Assembly: GCA_021776195.1 (NCBI GenBank)
Contig: JAJFGK010000105.1
Location: 1 to 64,000 of the forward strand
Length of the DNA: 64,000 nt
Reading direction: 5' to 3'
DNA from: Kiloniellaceae bacterium
GTDB taxonomy: Bacteria; Pseudomonadota; Alphaproteobacteria; Kiloniellales; Kiloniellaceae
The translations under genes and the position numbers were made by a program. Shown in pieces: positions 31,079 to 40,058 of the stretch. The stretch's first letter is position 1, and each line of letters starts with the position of its first letter. The notes beneath the pieces are model-generated. The model made no database searches. It had not been told where the DNA came from and saw only the letters and a list, made by a program, of their open reading frames with translations.

Positions 31079-31468
31079 ATGATTACCTTCGCGAGACTGC
31101 TTTTCTGCCTGGCCGTGGCCGGCCTGATTTTCGGCGCCGCCGCGGTTTCCGCCGAAGTCCAGATTTCGCCTCAGGCGCACAGCCCCGCCAGCCTGTCGGC
31201 TCCAAACATGTCGGCTCCCAGCATGTCGAGCCCGGCCCTGGTGGTGGACGAAACCGTCACGCTGCAGTGCTGGCAGGGCGGCGGTCTGGTCTTCGAGGAG
31301 GCCGGGCTGACCGAGGCCAGCGTGGTGCCTCTGCTGCCCGCGACCGCCCAGGCGGCCGCCAGCGGCAACATCGGCCTAAAGGCCCGCGATGCGAGCGGGG
31401 CACAGGTCACGCTGGTTCCCCTGGGTGACGGCCTTTGCCTGATTCGAGGCCTCGCCAACGGGTCCTGA
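31079..31468 (+). CDS. Small exported protein of unknown function
   Basis: 129 aa. Signal peptide MITFARLLFCLAVAGLIFGAAAVSA, then a Ser/Ala/Pro-rich stretch with short reiterations (SAPNMSAPSMSSP), and a compact C-terminal region with two Cys (TLQCWQGG and GLCLIRGL) that could pair. GAGGAG lies upstream at good spacing. It follows the lipoprotein by about 150 bp on the same strand and no promoter motif of the sigma type is visible, so it may be co-transcribed. No recognised family. Confidence 0.65.
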   Translation: MITFARLLFCLAVAGLIFGAAAVSAEVQISPQAHSPASLSAPNMSAPSMSSPALVVDETVTLQCWQGGGLVFEEAGLTEASVVPLLPATAQAAASGNIGLKARDASGAQVTLVPLGDGLCLIRGLANGS

Positions 31469-31591
31469 GGGCCCGGATCGGCGATCGGAAAAACCAATCG
31501 GTAAGGCGCAAAAATGTCGTTATGCAAGGGGGGTTAAAGGCAGCTAAAGGGAAAGGGTCGGGCGAACGGGGATCCGGCAGAGGAGGCGCGC

Positions 31592-32623
31592 ATGACGACC
31601 GTCTGGGGCTCCGGCCCGGCCGAGAGGAGCGTGACGCCACAAGCACCGCCGTCCGGTGCCGCGGCCGATGAACAAAACCGGCCCTACAGGGGCATCTTGT
31701 TCCTGATTGCCGGCGTGACGCTCTTTTCCGTTCAGGACGTCGTCATCAAGTCGCTGAGCGGCGCCTACGCGGTCCACGAGATCGTCTTCTTCCGCAGCAT
31801 CGGCGCCTTCCTGCCGGTGATCCTGCTGATCTACCTGGAGGGCGGACCCAGCCTGTTTCGTTCGCAAAACCTTTCCCTGTCGCTGTTGCGGGGCTTTCTC
31901 GCCTTCCTCTCTTACAGCACCTACTACCTGGCGCTGGCGGTGCTCTCCATGGCCGAGGTCGTCACGCTGTTTTACTCCAGCCCGCTCTTCATCACCGCGC
32001 TTTCCGTCTGGGTGCTGCGCGAGCGGGTCGGGCCGCATCGCTGGCTGGCGGTGGCGTTGGGCTTTGTCGGGGTTCTGGTCGTGATCCAGCCCGGCTCGGT
32101 CGGCTTCGAGCCGGCCATGATCCTGGCGATCCTGGCAGCGCTCTTCTATGCCTTTTCGATCCTCATCACCCGGCACCTGGGCAAGACCGAGCGTGGCTCG
32201 ACCATGTCTTTCTACTCCATTGTCGCCTTCCTGATCGCCAGCGCCCTGGCCGGGCTCCTGTTCGGCGACGGCCGCTTCGAGGGCCAGGGCCACGAAAGCC
32301 TCGACTTCCTGTTCCGCGCCTGGGTCGTGCCGCCGCCGCAAGACCTCGGCCTGCTGCTCCTCCTGGGACTGATCGCCGGGCTTGGCTTTTACTGCCTGAC
32401 CCAGGCCTACCGGGTCTCGGCCACGGCCACCGTGGCGCCCTTCGAGTACGCCTCGCTGCCCTGGGCGGTGCTCTGGGGCTATGTCTTCTGGGGCGACATT
32501 CCTGGTATCAACACCCTGGCCGGTATCGCCCTGATCGTCGGCGGCGGGCTCTACATCATCCACCGCGAAAGCGTACGCGGCCGCAAGGTGGTGACCCTGC
32601 GCTCGCTCCGGCCCCGGGTTTGA
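31592..32623 (+). CDS. EamA/DMT-family transporter
   Basis: 343 aa with ten predicted transmembrane helices in two EamA halves. Characteristic segments: VVIKSLSGAYAVHEIVFFRSIGAFLPVILL, MAEVVTLFYSSPLFITALSVWVLRERVG, and TATVAPFEYASLPWAVLWGYVFWGDIPG. An N-terminal 30-residue hydrophilic tail precedes the first helix. GAGGAGG stands eight bases before the ATG. Third member of this family in the window; substrate unknown. It is not obviously part of the envelope cluster before it or the polyol operon after it. Confidence 0.9.
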   Translation: MTTVWGSGPAERSVTPQAPPSGAAADEQNRPYRGILFLIAGVTLFSVQDVVIKSLSGAYAVHEIVFFRSIGAFLPVILLIYLEGGPSLFRSQNLSLSLLRGFLAFLSYSTYYLALAVLSMAEVVTLFYSSPLFITALSVWVLRERVGPHRWLAVALGFVGVLVVIQPGSVGFEPAMILAILAALFYAFSILITRHLGKTERGSTMSFYSIVAFLIASALAGLLFGDGRFEGQGHESLDFLFRAWVVPPPQDLGLLLLLGLIAGLGFYCLTQAYRVSATATVAPFEYASLPWAVLWGYVFWGDIPGINTLAGIALIVGGGLYIIHRESVRGRKVVTLRSLRPRV

Positions 32624-32814
32624 GCAGGCGGTCACGAAACCTAAGGGCAAGGTCGGTCCTTAACGGCTTTTCTCGGCAGTTGGCGTCTGAAAGCTGACTT
32701 GTAGGTGAGGTCAGACGTTCGTCTGGATATGACCAGGTGCGCTCAAAAGCCATGGCGTCAGGGTTGATCCAGGTTTTGGTCCGCGGCCGGATTGGAGCAA
32801 TTGTTTGCTTGGTG

Positions 32815-32828
32815 GGCAAATGCTTGCC
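32815..32828. promoter_or_regulatory. Candidate SorC-regulator operator before its own gene
   Basis: GGCAA-ATGC-TTGCC, a perfect 5-bp inverted repeat 41 bp before the regulator start. The 9-mer GCAAATGCT inside it also occurs before the substrate-binding protein gene (33973-33981). Another palindrome, CAGACG-TT-CGTCTG, lies at 32712-32725 within the same 245-bp gap, which otherwise shows nothing. Confidence 0.45.
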
Positions 32829-32868
32829 ATTCTCGGCCTTGCTGCCTTGAACTATCTAGCGATCCACG

Positions 32869-33822
32869 ATGCCCAGATATCCCAATAGTGACAGCAGTCG
32901 CCTTGACGACGCCGCACGCGCCGCGTGGCTCTATTACGTTGCCGAGAACACGCAAGACGAGATTGCCGAGAAGATGGGCGTGTCGCGCCAGTCGGCCCAA
33001 CGACTGGTCGCCTTGGCGATGCGCGAACGGCTCGTCAAGTTCCGGCTGGACCATCCAATTGCCCGATGCATGGACCTTGCCCAGAGCTTGAAGGACCGCT
33101 TTGGCCTCGAATTTTGTGAGGTAACGCTCGTCGATCCCTCCTCGGACGACCCGGCGCTTGGCATCGCACAGGTCGCGGCAGCCGAAATCGAAAAGTATCT
33201 TCAGTCGAAGGATCCGATCGTCATGGGGTTCGGGACCGGACGCGAAATTCGTGGTGCCGTCGAGCAGATGTCGCGCATGAATTGCCCCCACCACAAAGTG
33301 GTTTCTCTCGTCGGCAACATCGCACCTGATGGGTCGGCCAGTTTCAACGATGTCATCATGCGAGTTGGCGATGGGACCCGTGCCCCCCATTACCCAATGG
33401 CCGTTCCGGTGGTCGCGACGTCGAAGGAAGAACGCGACGTCTTGTGTGCGCAAAAACCCATCCGGAGCAATATCACCTTGGCGCAGTCCGCCGACATCGT
33501 GTTCGTCGGTATCGGTGAACTCGACAACGCCCCGCCTCTCTTAACGGACGGGTTTGTTACCAAGACGGAGTTACGCGATCTCATTGCAGCTGGCGGCATC
33601 GGCGAGATTGTCGGTTGGGCCTACGACAAGACTGGCGTCATGATACCCGGTCAAACCAACGACCGGGTTGCCAGTGTGCCATTGGCCCAGCCGCCAACGC
33701 ATCCTGTTGTTGGCGTCGCAAGAGGCGCCAAAAAACTAAAGGCCATTCGCGGGGCGCTCGTCGGGCATTGGATCACGGGACTGATCACCGACGAATCCAC
33801 CGCCGAAGCTCTGTTGTCCTAG
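32869..33822 (+). CDS. SorC-family (DeoR-like) sugar-binding transcriptional regulator
   Basis: 317 aa. N-terminal helix-turn-helix (AAWLYYVAENTQDEIAEKMGVSRQSAQRLVALAMRERLVKF) and a C-terminal sugar-phosphate-binding domain (PIVMGFGTGREIRGAVEQM, VSLVGNIAPDGSASFNDVIMR, DIVFVGIGELDNAPPLL). This type controls polyol operons such as the sorbitol/mannitol genes of purple bacteria, responding to the sugar alcohol or its phosphate. It precedes and is co-directional with the transport genes; the shared GCAAATGCT motif suggests it binds both its own promoter and that of the operon. Confidence 0.92.
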   Translation: MPRYPNSDSSRLDDAARAAWLYYVAENTQDEIAEKMGVSRQSAQRLVALAMRERLVKFRLDHPIARCMDLAQSLKDRFGLEFCEVTLVDPSSDDPALGIAQVAAAEIEKYLQSKDPIVMGFGTGREIRGAVEQMSRMNCPHHKVVSLVGNIAPDGSASFNDVIMRVGDGTRAPHYPMAVPVVATSKEERDVLCAQKPIRSNITLAQSADIVFVGIGELDNAPPLLTDGFVTKTELRDLIAAGGIGEIVGWAYDKTGVMIPGQTNDRVASVPLAQPPTHPVVGVARGAKKLKAIRGALVGHWITGLITDESTAEALLS

Positions 33823-33928
33823 CTCGACCGATCAAATTCCTAGGTCCGAATCGGCGGCGCCGCGGTTCGATACTGCCTCCGACAGACACTTTCCGGGCCC
33901 CGTTTTAGGCAGTCAGAAACATTGCCTC

Positions 33929-33984
33929 TTGACTCACCGTGGCTTATTTGTGAATAATTGCTCAAGCATATAGCAAATGCTCAA
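33929..33984 (+). promoter_or_regulatory. Candidate promoter and operator of the polyol operon
   Basis: TTGACT (33929-33934) and AATAAT (33953-33958) are separated by 18 bases, a sigma-70-like pair. Overlapping and downstream are direct repeats TGCTCAA (33959-33965 and 33978-33984) and GCAAATGCT (33973-33981), which recurs before the regulator gene. AT-rich compared with surroundings. Confidence 0.5.
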
Positions 33985-34048
33985 TAAAATAGTGAAACGT
34001 CAACTGGGGTGTAACGCGAGGACTTCTGACGCAAATCGGAGACGCATC

Positions 34049-35365
34049 ATGCTTAAATCGACACTAATCACGATGACAGGAGCAGCGCTTGCTCTCCTGA
34101 TTGCAGGGCCGGCGGCGGCCCAGGACAAGCTGACGATTGCGACGGTCAACAACGGTGACATGATCCGGATGCAAAAGCTGACGGACGACTTCACGTCGCA
34201 AAACCCGGGCATCGAATTGGAATGGGTCACCTTGGAGGAGAATGTCCTTCGTCAGCGCGTCACCACCGATGTCGCAACGAAGGGTGGTCAATACGACGTC
34301 ATGACCATCGGCACCTATGAGGTTCCGATCTGGGGCAGCAAAGGATGGCTGGTATCGCTCAACGATCTGCCGGCCTCCTACGAAGTTGACGATCTTCTGC
34401 CCGCCATTCGTGGAGGCCTGACCGTCGAAGGTGAACTGCTCGCCGCACCATTCTACGGTGAAAGCTCCATGGTCATGTATCACACCGGCCTTATGTCGAA
34501 GGCTGGCCTCACGATGCCGTCCGCGCCGACATGGGATTTCATTGCGACGGCGGCGCGGGCCATGACGGACAAGGATAATGAGATCTACGGCATTTGCCTG
34601 CGTGGCAAAGCAGGTTGGGGCGAGAACATGGCGTTCCTCACCGCAACAGCCAACTCGTTCGGCGCCAGGTGGTTCGACATGGAATGGAACCCGCAGTTCA
34701 ATGGCGATGCCTGGAAGAATACGCTGAAGTTCTATGTCGACCTGATGAACGACGCGGGGCCTCCGGGCGCTTCTTCCAACGGTTTCAACGAAAACCTCGC
34801 ATTGTTCCAGTCGGGCAAATGCGGGATGTGGATCGATGCAACGGTCGCGGCGTCCTTTGTGACCAACCCGCAAGATAGCAAGGTCGCCGATCAAGTCGGC
34901 TTCGCTCTCGCGCCTGATACCGGACTCGGCAAGCGCGGAAATTGGCTTTGGGCCTGGAGTCTGGCAATTCCGGCCGGCTCCCAGAAGATCGAGAGCGCCA
35001 AGAAGTTCGTCGCATGGGCGACCTCGAAAGACTACCTGGCGCTGGTTGCATCAAAGGAAGGTTGGCCGAGCGTACCGCCGGGCACACGCACGTCGCTATA
35101 TGAGAATCCGGAGTATGCCAAGGTTTCCTTCGCTCAAATGACGCTGGACAGCATCAACTCGGCGGACCCGAACAATCCGACTGTCGACCCGGTTCCTTAT
35201 GTCGGTGTTCAGTTTGTCGCCATACCCGAGTTCCAGGGCATTGCGACATCCGTCGGGCAGCAGTTTTCCGCTGCGCTTGCAGGCTCGATTTCGGTCGATC
35301 AGGCGCTGGACAGCGCGCAAAAGCTGACCGAGCGCGCCATGAAAAAGGCTGGGTACATAAAATAG
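34049..35365 (+). CDS. smoE: ABC transporter periplasmic polyol-binding protein (SmoE/MtlE-like)
   Basis: 438 aa family 1 extracellular solute-binding protein. Signal peptide MLKSTLITMTGAALALLIAGPAAAQ, then DKLTIATVNNGDMIRMQKLTDDFTSQNPGIELEWVTLEENVLRQRVTTDVA, highly typical of sorbitol/mannitol receptors, and conserved GKCGMWIDATVAASFV and GKRGNWLWAWSLAIP. It captures sugar alcohol in the periplasm for the permeases downstream. The start at 34049 is set by the signal peptide; 24 upstream in-frame codons would prevent export. A structured repeat separates it from the permease genes. Confidence 0.92.
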   Translation: MLKSTLITMTGAALALLIAGPAAAQDKLTIATVNNGDMIRMQKLTDDFTSQNPGIELEWVTLEENVLRQRVTTDVATKGGQYDVMTIGTYEVPIWGSKGWLVSLNDLPASYEVDDLLPAIRGGLTVEGELLAAPFYGESSMVMYHTGLMSKAGLTMPSAPTWDFIATAARAMTDKDNEIYGICLRGKAGWGENMAFLTATANSFGARWFDMEWNPQFNGDAWKNTLKFYVDLMNDAGPPGASSNGFNENLALFQSGKCGMWIDATVAASFVTNPQDSKVADQVGFALAPDTGLGKRGNWLWAWSLAIPAGSQKIESAKKFVAWATSKDYLALVASKEGWPSVPPGTRTSLYENPEYAKVSFAQMTLDSINSADPNNPTVDPVPYVGVQFVAIPEFQGIATSVGQQFSAALAGSISVDQALDSAQKLTERAMKKAGYIK

Positions 35366-35370
35366 CGCTC

Positions 35371-35636
35371 TAGAGCACTTCTTTGTTACGTGGAGTCATT
35401 TGATGGGTCATAGGCGATCATTCGGGAAGGCGCGCTGTGCGGCGCGATGCCAAAGCATCGGGCAAGCAGCGGAACGCACCCGATGTTCGCCTAGGGCCCA
35501 CCGAAGGCCGGGTTCTTTTGCCTTCTGGCCGCGTTCCGCTCCTCGACCGATGCTCGGCATCGCTCTTCGAAGCGCGCCTTGCCAGAAGACAAAATCATCC
35601 CGGTCAAATGGTTCCACGTAACAAAGAAGTGCTCTA
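35371..35636 (+). repeat. Structured palindromic repeat, copy B (266 bp), inside the polyol operon
   Basis: Begins TAGAGCACTTCTTTGTTACG, ends with the inverse; outer arms pair over about 36 nt with few mismatches. Arm bases that differ from copies A and C (ACGTGG) are matched on the other side (CCACGT). The core hairpin reads GATGC/GCATC, as does the apex of the third hairpin. It lies between the binding-protein gene and the first permease gene. Confidence 0.85.
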
Positions 35637-35643
35637 GGCGCGC

Positions 35644-35669
35644 GGGGCCGGCCTCGCTTGGCCGGCCCC
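35644..35669 (+). terminator. Perfect 10-bp GC hairpin in the polyol operon
   Basis: GGGGCCGGCC, loop TCGCTT, GGCCGGCCCC, with no T-run after it. It could partly terminate or protect the binding-protein mRNA, giving more binding protein than permease, a common pattern in ABC operons. Confidence 0.5.
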
Positions 35670-35707
35670 TCTCTCCACTGCCGACTTCTTTAGTGAGAGT
35701 ACTGCAG

Positions 35708-36580
35708 ATGGCTACCGACCATTCACGCGTCGCTGCTCGATTCATGATCTCGCCGGCCGTTCTATTGCTGCTCGGCTGGATGATCGTGCCTCTGAGCATG
35801 ACGATCTACTTCTCGTTCCTCAGCTACAACCTCCTGTCTCCCGGCACGGAAGAATGGATAGGTCTGCTGAATTACGAGTTCTTCTTGACCGACCCGGCAT
35901 TCTTCGCGGCCATCGGCAACACTCTTTTGCTGGTCCTCGGCGTCCTGTTGGTCACCATTGTCGGCGGCGTCGGACTGGCCGTCCTCCTCGATCAACCCAT
36001 GTGGGGTCAGGGCATCGTGCGCATCCTGGTGATCGCGCCGTTTTTCGTCATGCCCACGGTATCGGCGTTGGTCTGGAAGAACATGTTCATGAACCCGGTC
36101 AATGGGCTCTTCGCCCATGCAGCCAAGGCGCTCGGCCTTGCCCCGTTCGATTTCTTTGCGCACGCGCCGTTGATGTCAATCATTGGCATCGTCGCATGGC
36201 AATGGCTGCCGTTCGCCACGCTCATCTTGCTGACGGCAATGCAATCGCTCGACCAAGAACAGCTCGAAGCCGCGAAGATGGATGGCGCGCGCAAGTTTAG
36301 CCGCTTCTATCACATCGTCCTCCCGCATATGTCCCGAGCCATCACCGTCGTCATATTGATCCAGACGATCTTCCTGCTTTCGATCTTCGCGGAAATACTG
36401 GTCACCACCAATGGCGGGCCCGGTTACGCATCCACCAATCTTACCTATCTGGTCTACATCCAATCGCTCCTTCAGTTTGATGTCGGCGGCGGATCCGCCG
36501 GAGGTATCGTCGCCATCGTCCTAGCCAACATCGTCGCCATCTTCCTGATGCGGATGATCGGCAAGAACCTGGAGGCTTGA
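35708..36580 (+). CDS. smoF: ABC transporter permease (SmoF-like)
   Basis: 290 aa with six transmembrane helices. The ATPase-contacting EAA loop is EAAKMDGARKFSRFYHIVLP. The N-terminus (RFMISPAVLLLLGWMIVPLSMTIYFSFLSYNLL) is typical of MalF-type sugar permeases of the polyol subgroup. It forms the membrane channel together with the next gene. The start at 35708 is the ATG after the hairpin; a longer in-frame extension reads back into the repeat and is rejected. Confidence 0.92.
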   Translation: MATDHSRVAARFMISPAVLLLLGWMIVPLSMTIYFSFLSYNLLSPGTEEWIGLLNYEFFLTDPAFFAAIGNTLLLVLGVLLVTIVGGVGLAVLLDQPMWGQGIVRILVIAPFFVMPTVSALVWKNMFMNPVNGLFAHAAKALGLAPFDFFAHAPLMSIIGIVAWQWLPFATLILLTAMQSLDQEQLEAAKMDGARKFSRFYHIVLPHMSRAITVVILIQTIFLLSIFAEILVTTNGGPGYASTNLTYLVYIQSLLQFDVGGGSAGGIVAIVLANIVAIFLMRMIGKNLEA

Positions 36581-36583
36581 TCG

Positions 36584-37414
36584 ATGGCCCTTGAAGCAAA
36601 AACCAGAGCGAAGGCCGCCTACACCCTTGTCGCATGGTCGGTCGGCCTGCTCATTTTCTTCCCGATCCTCTGGACCGTCTTGACGAGCTTCAAGACCGAG
36701 GCCGATGCGATCGCATCGCCTCCCGTGTTCCTTGGTTTCGACTGGACGCTCGAGAACTACGGGGAGGTCCAGGAGCGATCGAACTACTTCCACCACTTTT
36801 TGAACTCTGTGATCATATCTCTCGGTTCGACGCTGCTTGGCTTGGTGATCGCCATTCCCGCGGCCTGGTCGATGGCTTTCGTGCCCAGCAAACGAACCAA
36901 ACACATTTTGATGTGGATGCTGTCGACGAAGATGCTTCCGCCTGTCGGCGTCCTCATTCCCATTTACCTGATGTACCGCGACGGCGGGCTGCTTGATACT
37001 CGCACCGGATTGGTGCTCGTCCTCACCATGATCAACCTGCCAATCATCGTTTGGATGCTCTACACCTACTTCAAGGAAATCCCCGGCGAGATTCTCGAAG
37101 CCGCCAGGATGGATGGGGCCACGCTCTGGTCGGAGATCGTTCACGTTCTGACCCCGATGGCCGTGCCCGGGATCGCCTCGACGCTCCTGCTAAACATTAT
37201 TCTCGCCTGGAACGAAGCGTTCTGGACGCTCAACCTGACGGCGGCCAAGGCAGCGCCACTCACCGCCTTCATCGCCAGCTACTCGAGCCCGGAAGGATTG
37301 TTCTATGCCAAACTTTCCGCGGCCTCGACTATGGCCATCGCGCCAATCCTCATCATGGGCTGGTTCAGCCAGAAGCAACTGGTGCGCGGCCTGACATTCG
37401 GCGCTGTGAAATAG
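36584..37414 (+). CDS. smoG: ABC transporter permease (SmoG-like)
   Basis: 276 aa, MalG-type partner of the previous permease, three bases after it. Six helices; EAA motif [21 protein letters not shown]-terminal [32 protein letters not shown] is a hallmark of the group, and the ending [15 protein letters not shown] is the standard MalG-like tail. It completes the transmembrane channel for polyol uptake. Confidence 0.93.
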   Translation: MALEAKTRAKAAYTLVAWSVGLLIFFPILWTVLTSFKTEADAIASPPVFLGFDWTLENYGEVQERSNYFHHFLNSVIISLGSTLLGLVIAIPAAWSMAFVPSKRTKHILMWMLSTKMLPPVGVLIPIYLMYRDGGLLDTRTGLVLVLTMINLPIIVWMLYTYFKEIPGEILEAARMDGATLWSEIVHVLTPMAVPGIASTLLLNIILAWNEAFWTLNLTAAKAAPLTAFIASYSSPEGLFYAKLSAASTMAIAPILIMGWFSQKQLVRGLTFGAVK

Positions 37415-37424
37415 GGGGCTCATC

Positions 37425-38426
37425 ATGGGAAGCATCCGACTCGAGCAGGTTACAAAGAGCTTTGGCCCGGTCGACGTAATCAGGCCATTGGACCTCGATA
37501 TCAACGATGGCGAATTCGTGGTGTTCGTCGGCCCCTCCGGATGCGGTAAATCGACGCTCCTGCGGCTCATCGCCGGTTTGGAAGACGTATCGTCGGGTAT
37601 GATTTCCATCGACGGGGCGGACGCGACTCACGTTCGGCCTGCTCGCCGCGGATTGGCGATGGTGTTCCAGTCCTATGCCCTCTATCCGCATATGACGGTG
37701 CGTAAGAACATCGCTTTCCCGCTGAAGATGGCGAAAATGAACCAGGCCGATATCGATGCGAAGATTTCCAACGCCGCCGATGTGCTCAACCTGACGAGTT
37801 ACCTGGACCGCCGGCCCGGCCAGCTATCGGGTGGCCAACGTCAGCGTGTGGCAATCGGCCGCGCGATCGTTCGGGAACCAAAGGCCTTCTTGTTCGACGA
37901 ACCTTTGTCCAACCTCGACGCCGCGCTGCGCGTGAACATGCGCCTCGAGATATCGGAACTTCACCAGAACTTGGGTACGACCATGATCTACGTGACCCAC
38001 GATCAAATCGAGGCCATGACAATGGCTGATAAGATCGTGGTGCTGCACGACGGTCGGATCGAACAGGTGGGCTCCCCCCTGGAGCTGTATCGGAACCCGG
38101 ACAACTTGTTCGTTGCCGGGTTTATCGGTTCGCCCAAGATGAACTTCATCAATGGTGCCGAGGCAAGAAAACACGACGCCCATACGATCGGCGTGCGCCC
38201 CGAACACCTTTCCCTATCGCACGATGCCGGAATGTGGAAGGGCACTATCAACGTCGCGGAGCACCTCGGCTCCGACACGTTTTTCTATGTCACGGTGGAA
38301 AACGGTGCCCAGCTGACCGTACGGGCGGAGGGCGAGGTCGGCCTCGGACACGGCGACCCAGTCTTTGTCTCCGCCGAGCCGGACAAGATCTATCGGTTCG
38401 CCGAGGACGGTCAGACGATCCGATGA
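37425..38426 (+). CDS. smoK: ABC transporter ATPase, sn-glycerol/polyol type (SmoK/UgpC-like)
   Basis: 333 aa. Walker [11 protein letters not shown]-loop [13 protein letters not shown], signature [14 protein letters not shown], Walker [14 protein letters not shown], switch His in YVTHDQ. The C-terminal TOBE domain ([24 protein letters not shown]) places it in the CUT1 group that energises sugar and polyol import. Ten bases after the permease gene. A 147-bp gap with no evident gene follows before mannitol dehydrogenase. Confidence 0.95.
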   Translation: MGSIRLEQVTKSFGPVDVIRPLDLDINDGEFVVFVGPSGCGKSTLLRLIAGLEDVSSGMISIDGADATHVRPARRGLAMVFQSYALYPHMTVRKNIAFPLKMAKMNQADIDAKISNAADVLNLTSYLDRRPGQLSGGQRQRVAIGRAIVREPKAFLFDEPLSNLDAALRVNMRLEISELHQNLGTTMIYVTHDQIEAMTMADKIVVLHDGRIEQVGSPLELYRNPDNLFVAGFIGSPKMNFINGAEARKHDAHTIGVRPEHLSLSHDAGMWKGTINVAEHLGSDTFFYVTVENGAQLTVRAEGEVGLGHGDPVFVSAEPDKIYRFAEDGQTIR

Positions 38427-38573
38427 GTTGGCTGGCGGGCAGGACCGCCGTGATGTCTGACAATGACGAGTCGAATGTCCATCGGATCGCAGACGATCCG
38501 AGCGCCGACAGGTCCGCCATCGGTTTCGACAATTTGGTCTGACTTCCAACGTAGACGGTGGGAATTGCCTGAA

Positions 38574-40058
38574 TTGACGAACAGCATCAAGCTAAGCAAC
38601 GAAACCCTGGGCCGTCTTCCGACAAGCGTCTCGATCCCGCGCTACGACCGCACGGCCATCAAGCCTGGCATTCTCCACGTTGGAGTCGGCAATTTTCACC
38701 GCGCGCACCAGGCGGCCTACCTCGACCGCCTGTTTCAGGCAGGCAACGACCATGATTGGGGGATCATCGGCTCCGGGGTGCGGGCAGACGACATCCCCAG
38801 GCGCAAGATCCTGATCGATCAGGATTGCCTCACAACAGTCGTGGAGCTTGATCCCGCCGGCTATAAGGCGTCGATCTGCGGCTCCATGATCGACTACCTA
38901 CCGGTCGAGGCGAATGCGATCATTGCGACGCTCGCCCGGCCAGAAGTGCGAATCGTGTCTCTGACAATAACGGAGGGCGGCTACTACATTGATGATCAAA
39001 ACGGTGGCTTCGACGTCGAGCATCCCGACATCAGATCGGATATCGAGCATCCGCAAAACCCCAAGACCGTATTCGGCATTTTGCTCGCGGGGCTGAAGGC
39101 CCGTCACGACCTTAAACTGCCGCCCTTTACGGTCCTCTCCTGCGACAACATACCGCAAAATGGCGATGCTACACGCCAAACGTTGGTTGGCCTTGCCGAA
39201 TGCATCGATCGTGATGTGGCTGATTGGATCAGCCACGAAACAGACACGCCGAATGGCATGGTCGACTGCATCACGCCTGCCGTGGGTGCTCGGGAACTGG
39301 CGCTCGTCGAGAAGGAGTTCGGCATTTTGGATGCGTCGCCCGTCGTCTGCGAACCGTTTCGCCAATGGGTCCTGGAGGACAGCTTCTCGGCGGGTCGACC
39401 GGCCCTGGAGACGGTGGGTGTCGATTTCGTCAACTATGTTGCTCCCTATGAGCTGATGAAGCTTCGCATTCTGAACGGTGGACACGCGGCCGTCGCCTAC
39501 GCGGGCGCCCTCCTCGGGTACCACTTTGTCCACGACGCCATGCGCGACAAAAGTGTCAGGGCGTTTGTCGACCGGCTCGTTCGTCACGAGATCATCCCCA
39601 CCCTCACACCGATCTTTGGGGTCGAATTCCATGCCTATCTGGCTTCGGTGCTGGAACGTTTCTCCAACCCGAGTATTGGCGACACGATTGCAAGGCTCTG
39701 CCTCGACGGGTCCAACCGGCAACCGAAGTTCATCCTGCCCCCGCTGATCGAACGGCTAGCGGATCACCAGCCGGTGGGTGGGTTGGCGCTAGAGGTCGCG
39801 CTCTGGTGCCGCTTTTGCTCTGGATCACGCGACGACGGCAGCCCCCTCGCCGTCGAAGACGAGGATGCCGAACGTCTTATGAACAGCGCGCGCAGAGCGG
39901 AATCGGATCCAATCGCATTTCTCGCAATGCCCGATATCTTTGGATCGCTCGGCAGCAACCAGGTATTCGCAGAGAGTTTCATGCTTGCGCTTGAGACGCT
40001 CAAACGTCGAGGTGTCGTGGGGGCGCTCGAGTCGTATGTCAGTGGAGACCTCTCATGA
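38574..40058 (+). CDS. mtlK: Mannitol 2-dehydrogenase (polyol dehydrogenase)
   Basis: 494 aa, long-chain polyol dehydrogenase family, oxidising D-mannitol (also arabitol or sorbitol) to fructose with NAD. Key blocks: GILHVGVGNFHRAHQAAYLDRLFQ, LTITEGGYYID, DNIPQNGDATRQ, PNGMVDCITPA, the catalytic segment KLRILNGGHAAVAYAG (K-x5-N-x2-H). I chose the TTG at 38574 because the family N-terminus (LPTSVSIPRYDRT) begins just after and total length then matches; an ATG at 38463 would add 37 unsupported residues. Its stop overlaps the fructokinase ATG (40055-40058). Confidence 0.92.
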   Translation: MTNSIKLSNETLGRLPTSVSIPRYDRTAIKPGILHVGVGNFHRAHQAAYLDRLFQAGNDHDWGIIGSGVRADDIPRRKILIDQDCLTTVVELDPAGYKASICGSMIDYLPVEANAIIATLARPEVRIVSLTITEGGYYIDDQNGGFDVEHPDIRSDIEHPQNPKTVFGILLAGLKARHDLKLPPFTVLSCDNIPQNGDATRQTLVGLAECIDRDVADWISHETDTPNGMVDCITPAVGARELALVEKEFGILDASPVVCEPFRQWVLEDSFSAGRPALETVGVDFVNYVAPYELMKLRILNGGHAAVAYAGALLGYHFVHDAMRDKSVRAFVDRLVRHEIIPTLTPIFGVEFHAYLASVLERFSNPSIGDTIARLCLDGSNRQPKFILPPLIERLADHQPVGGLALEVALWCRFCSGSRDDGSPLAVEDEDAERLMNSARRAESDPIAFLAMPDIFGSLGSNQVFAESFMLALETLKRRGVVGALESYVSGDLS

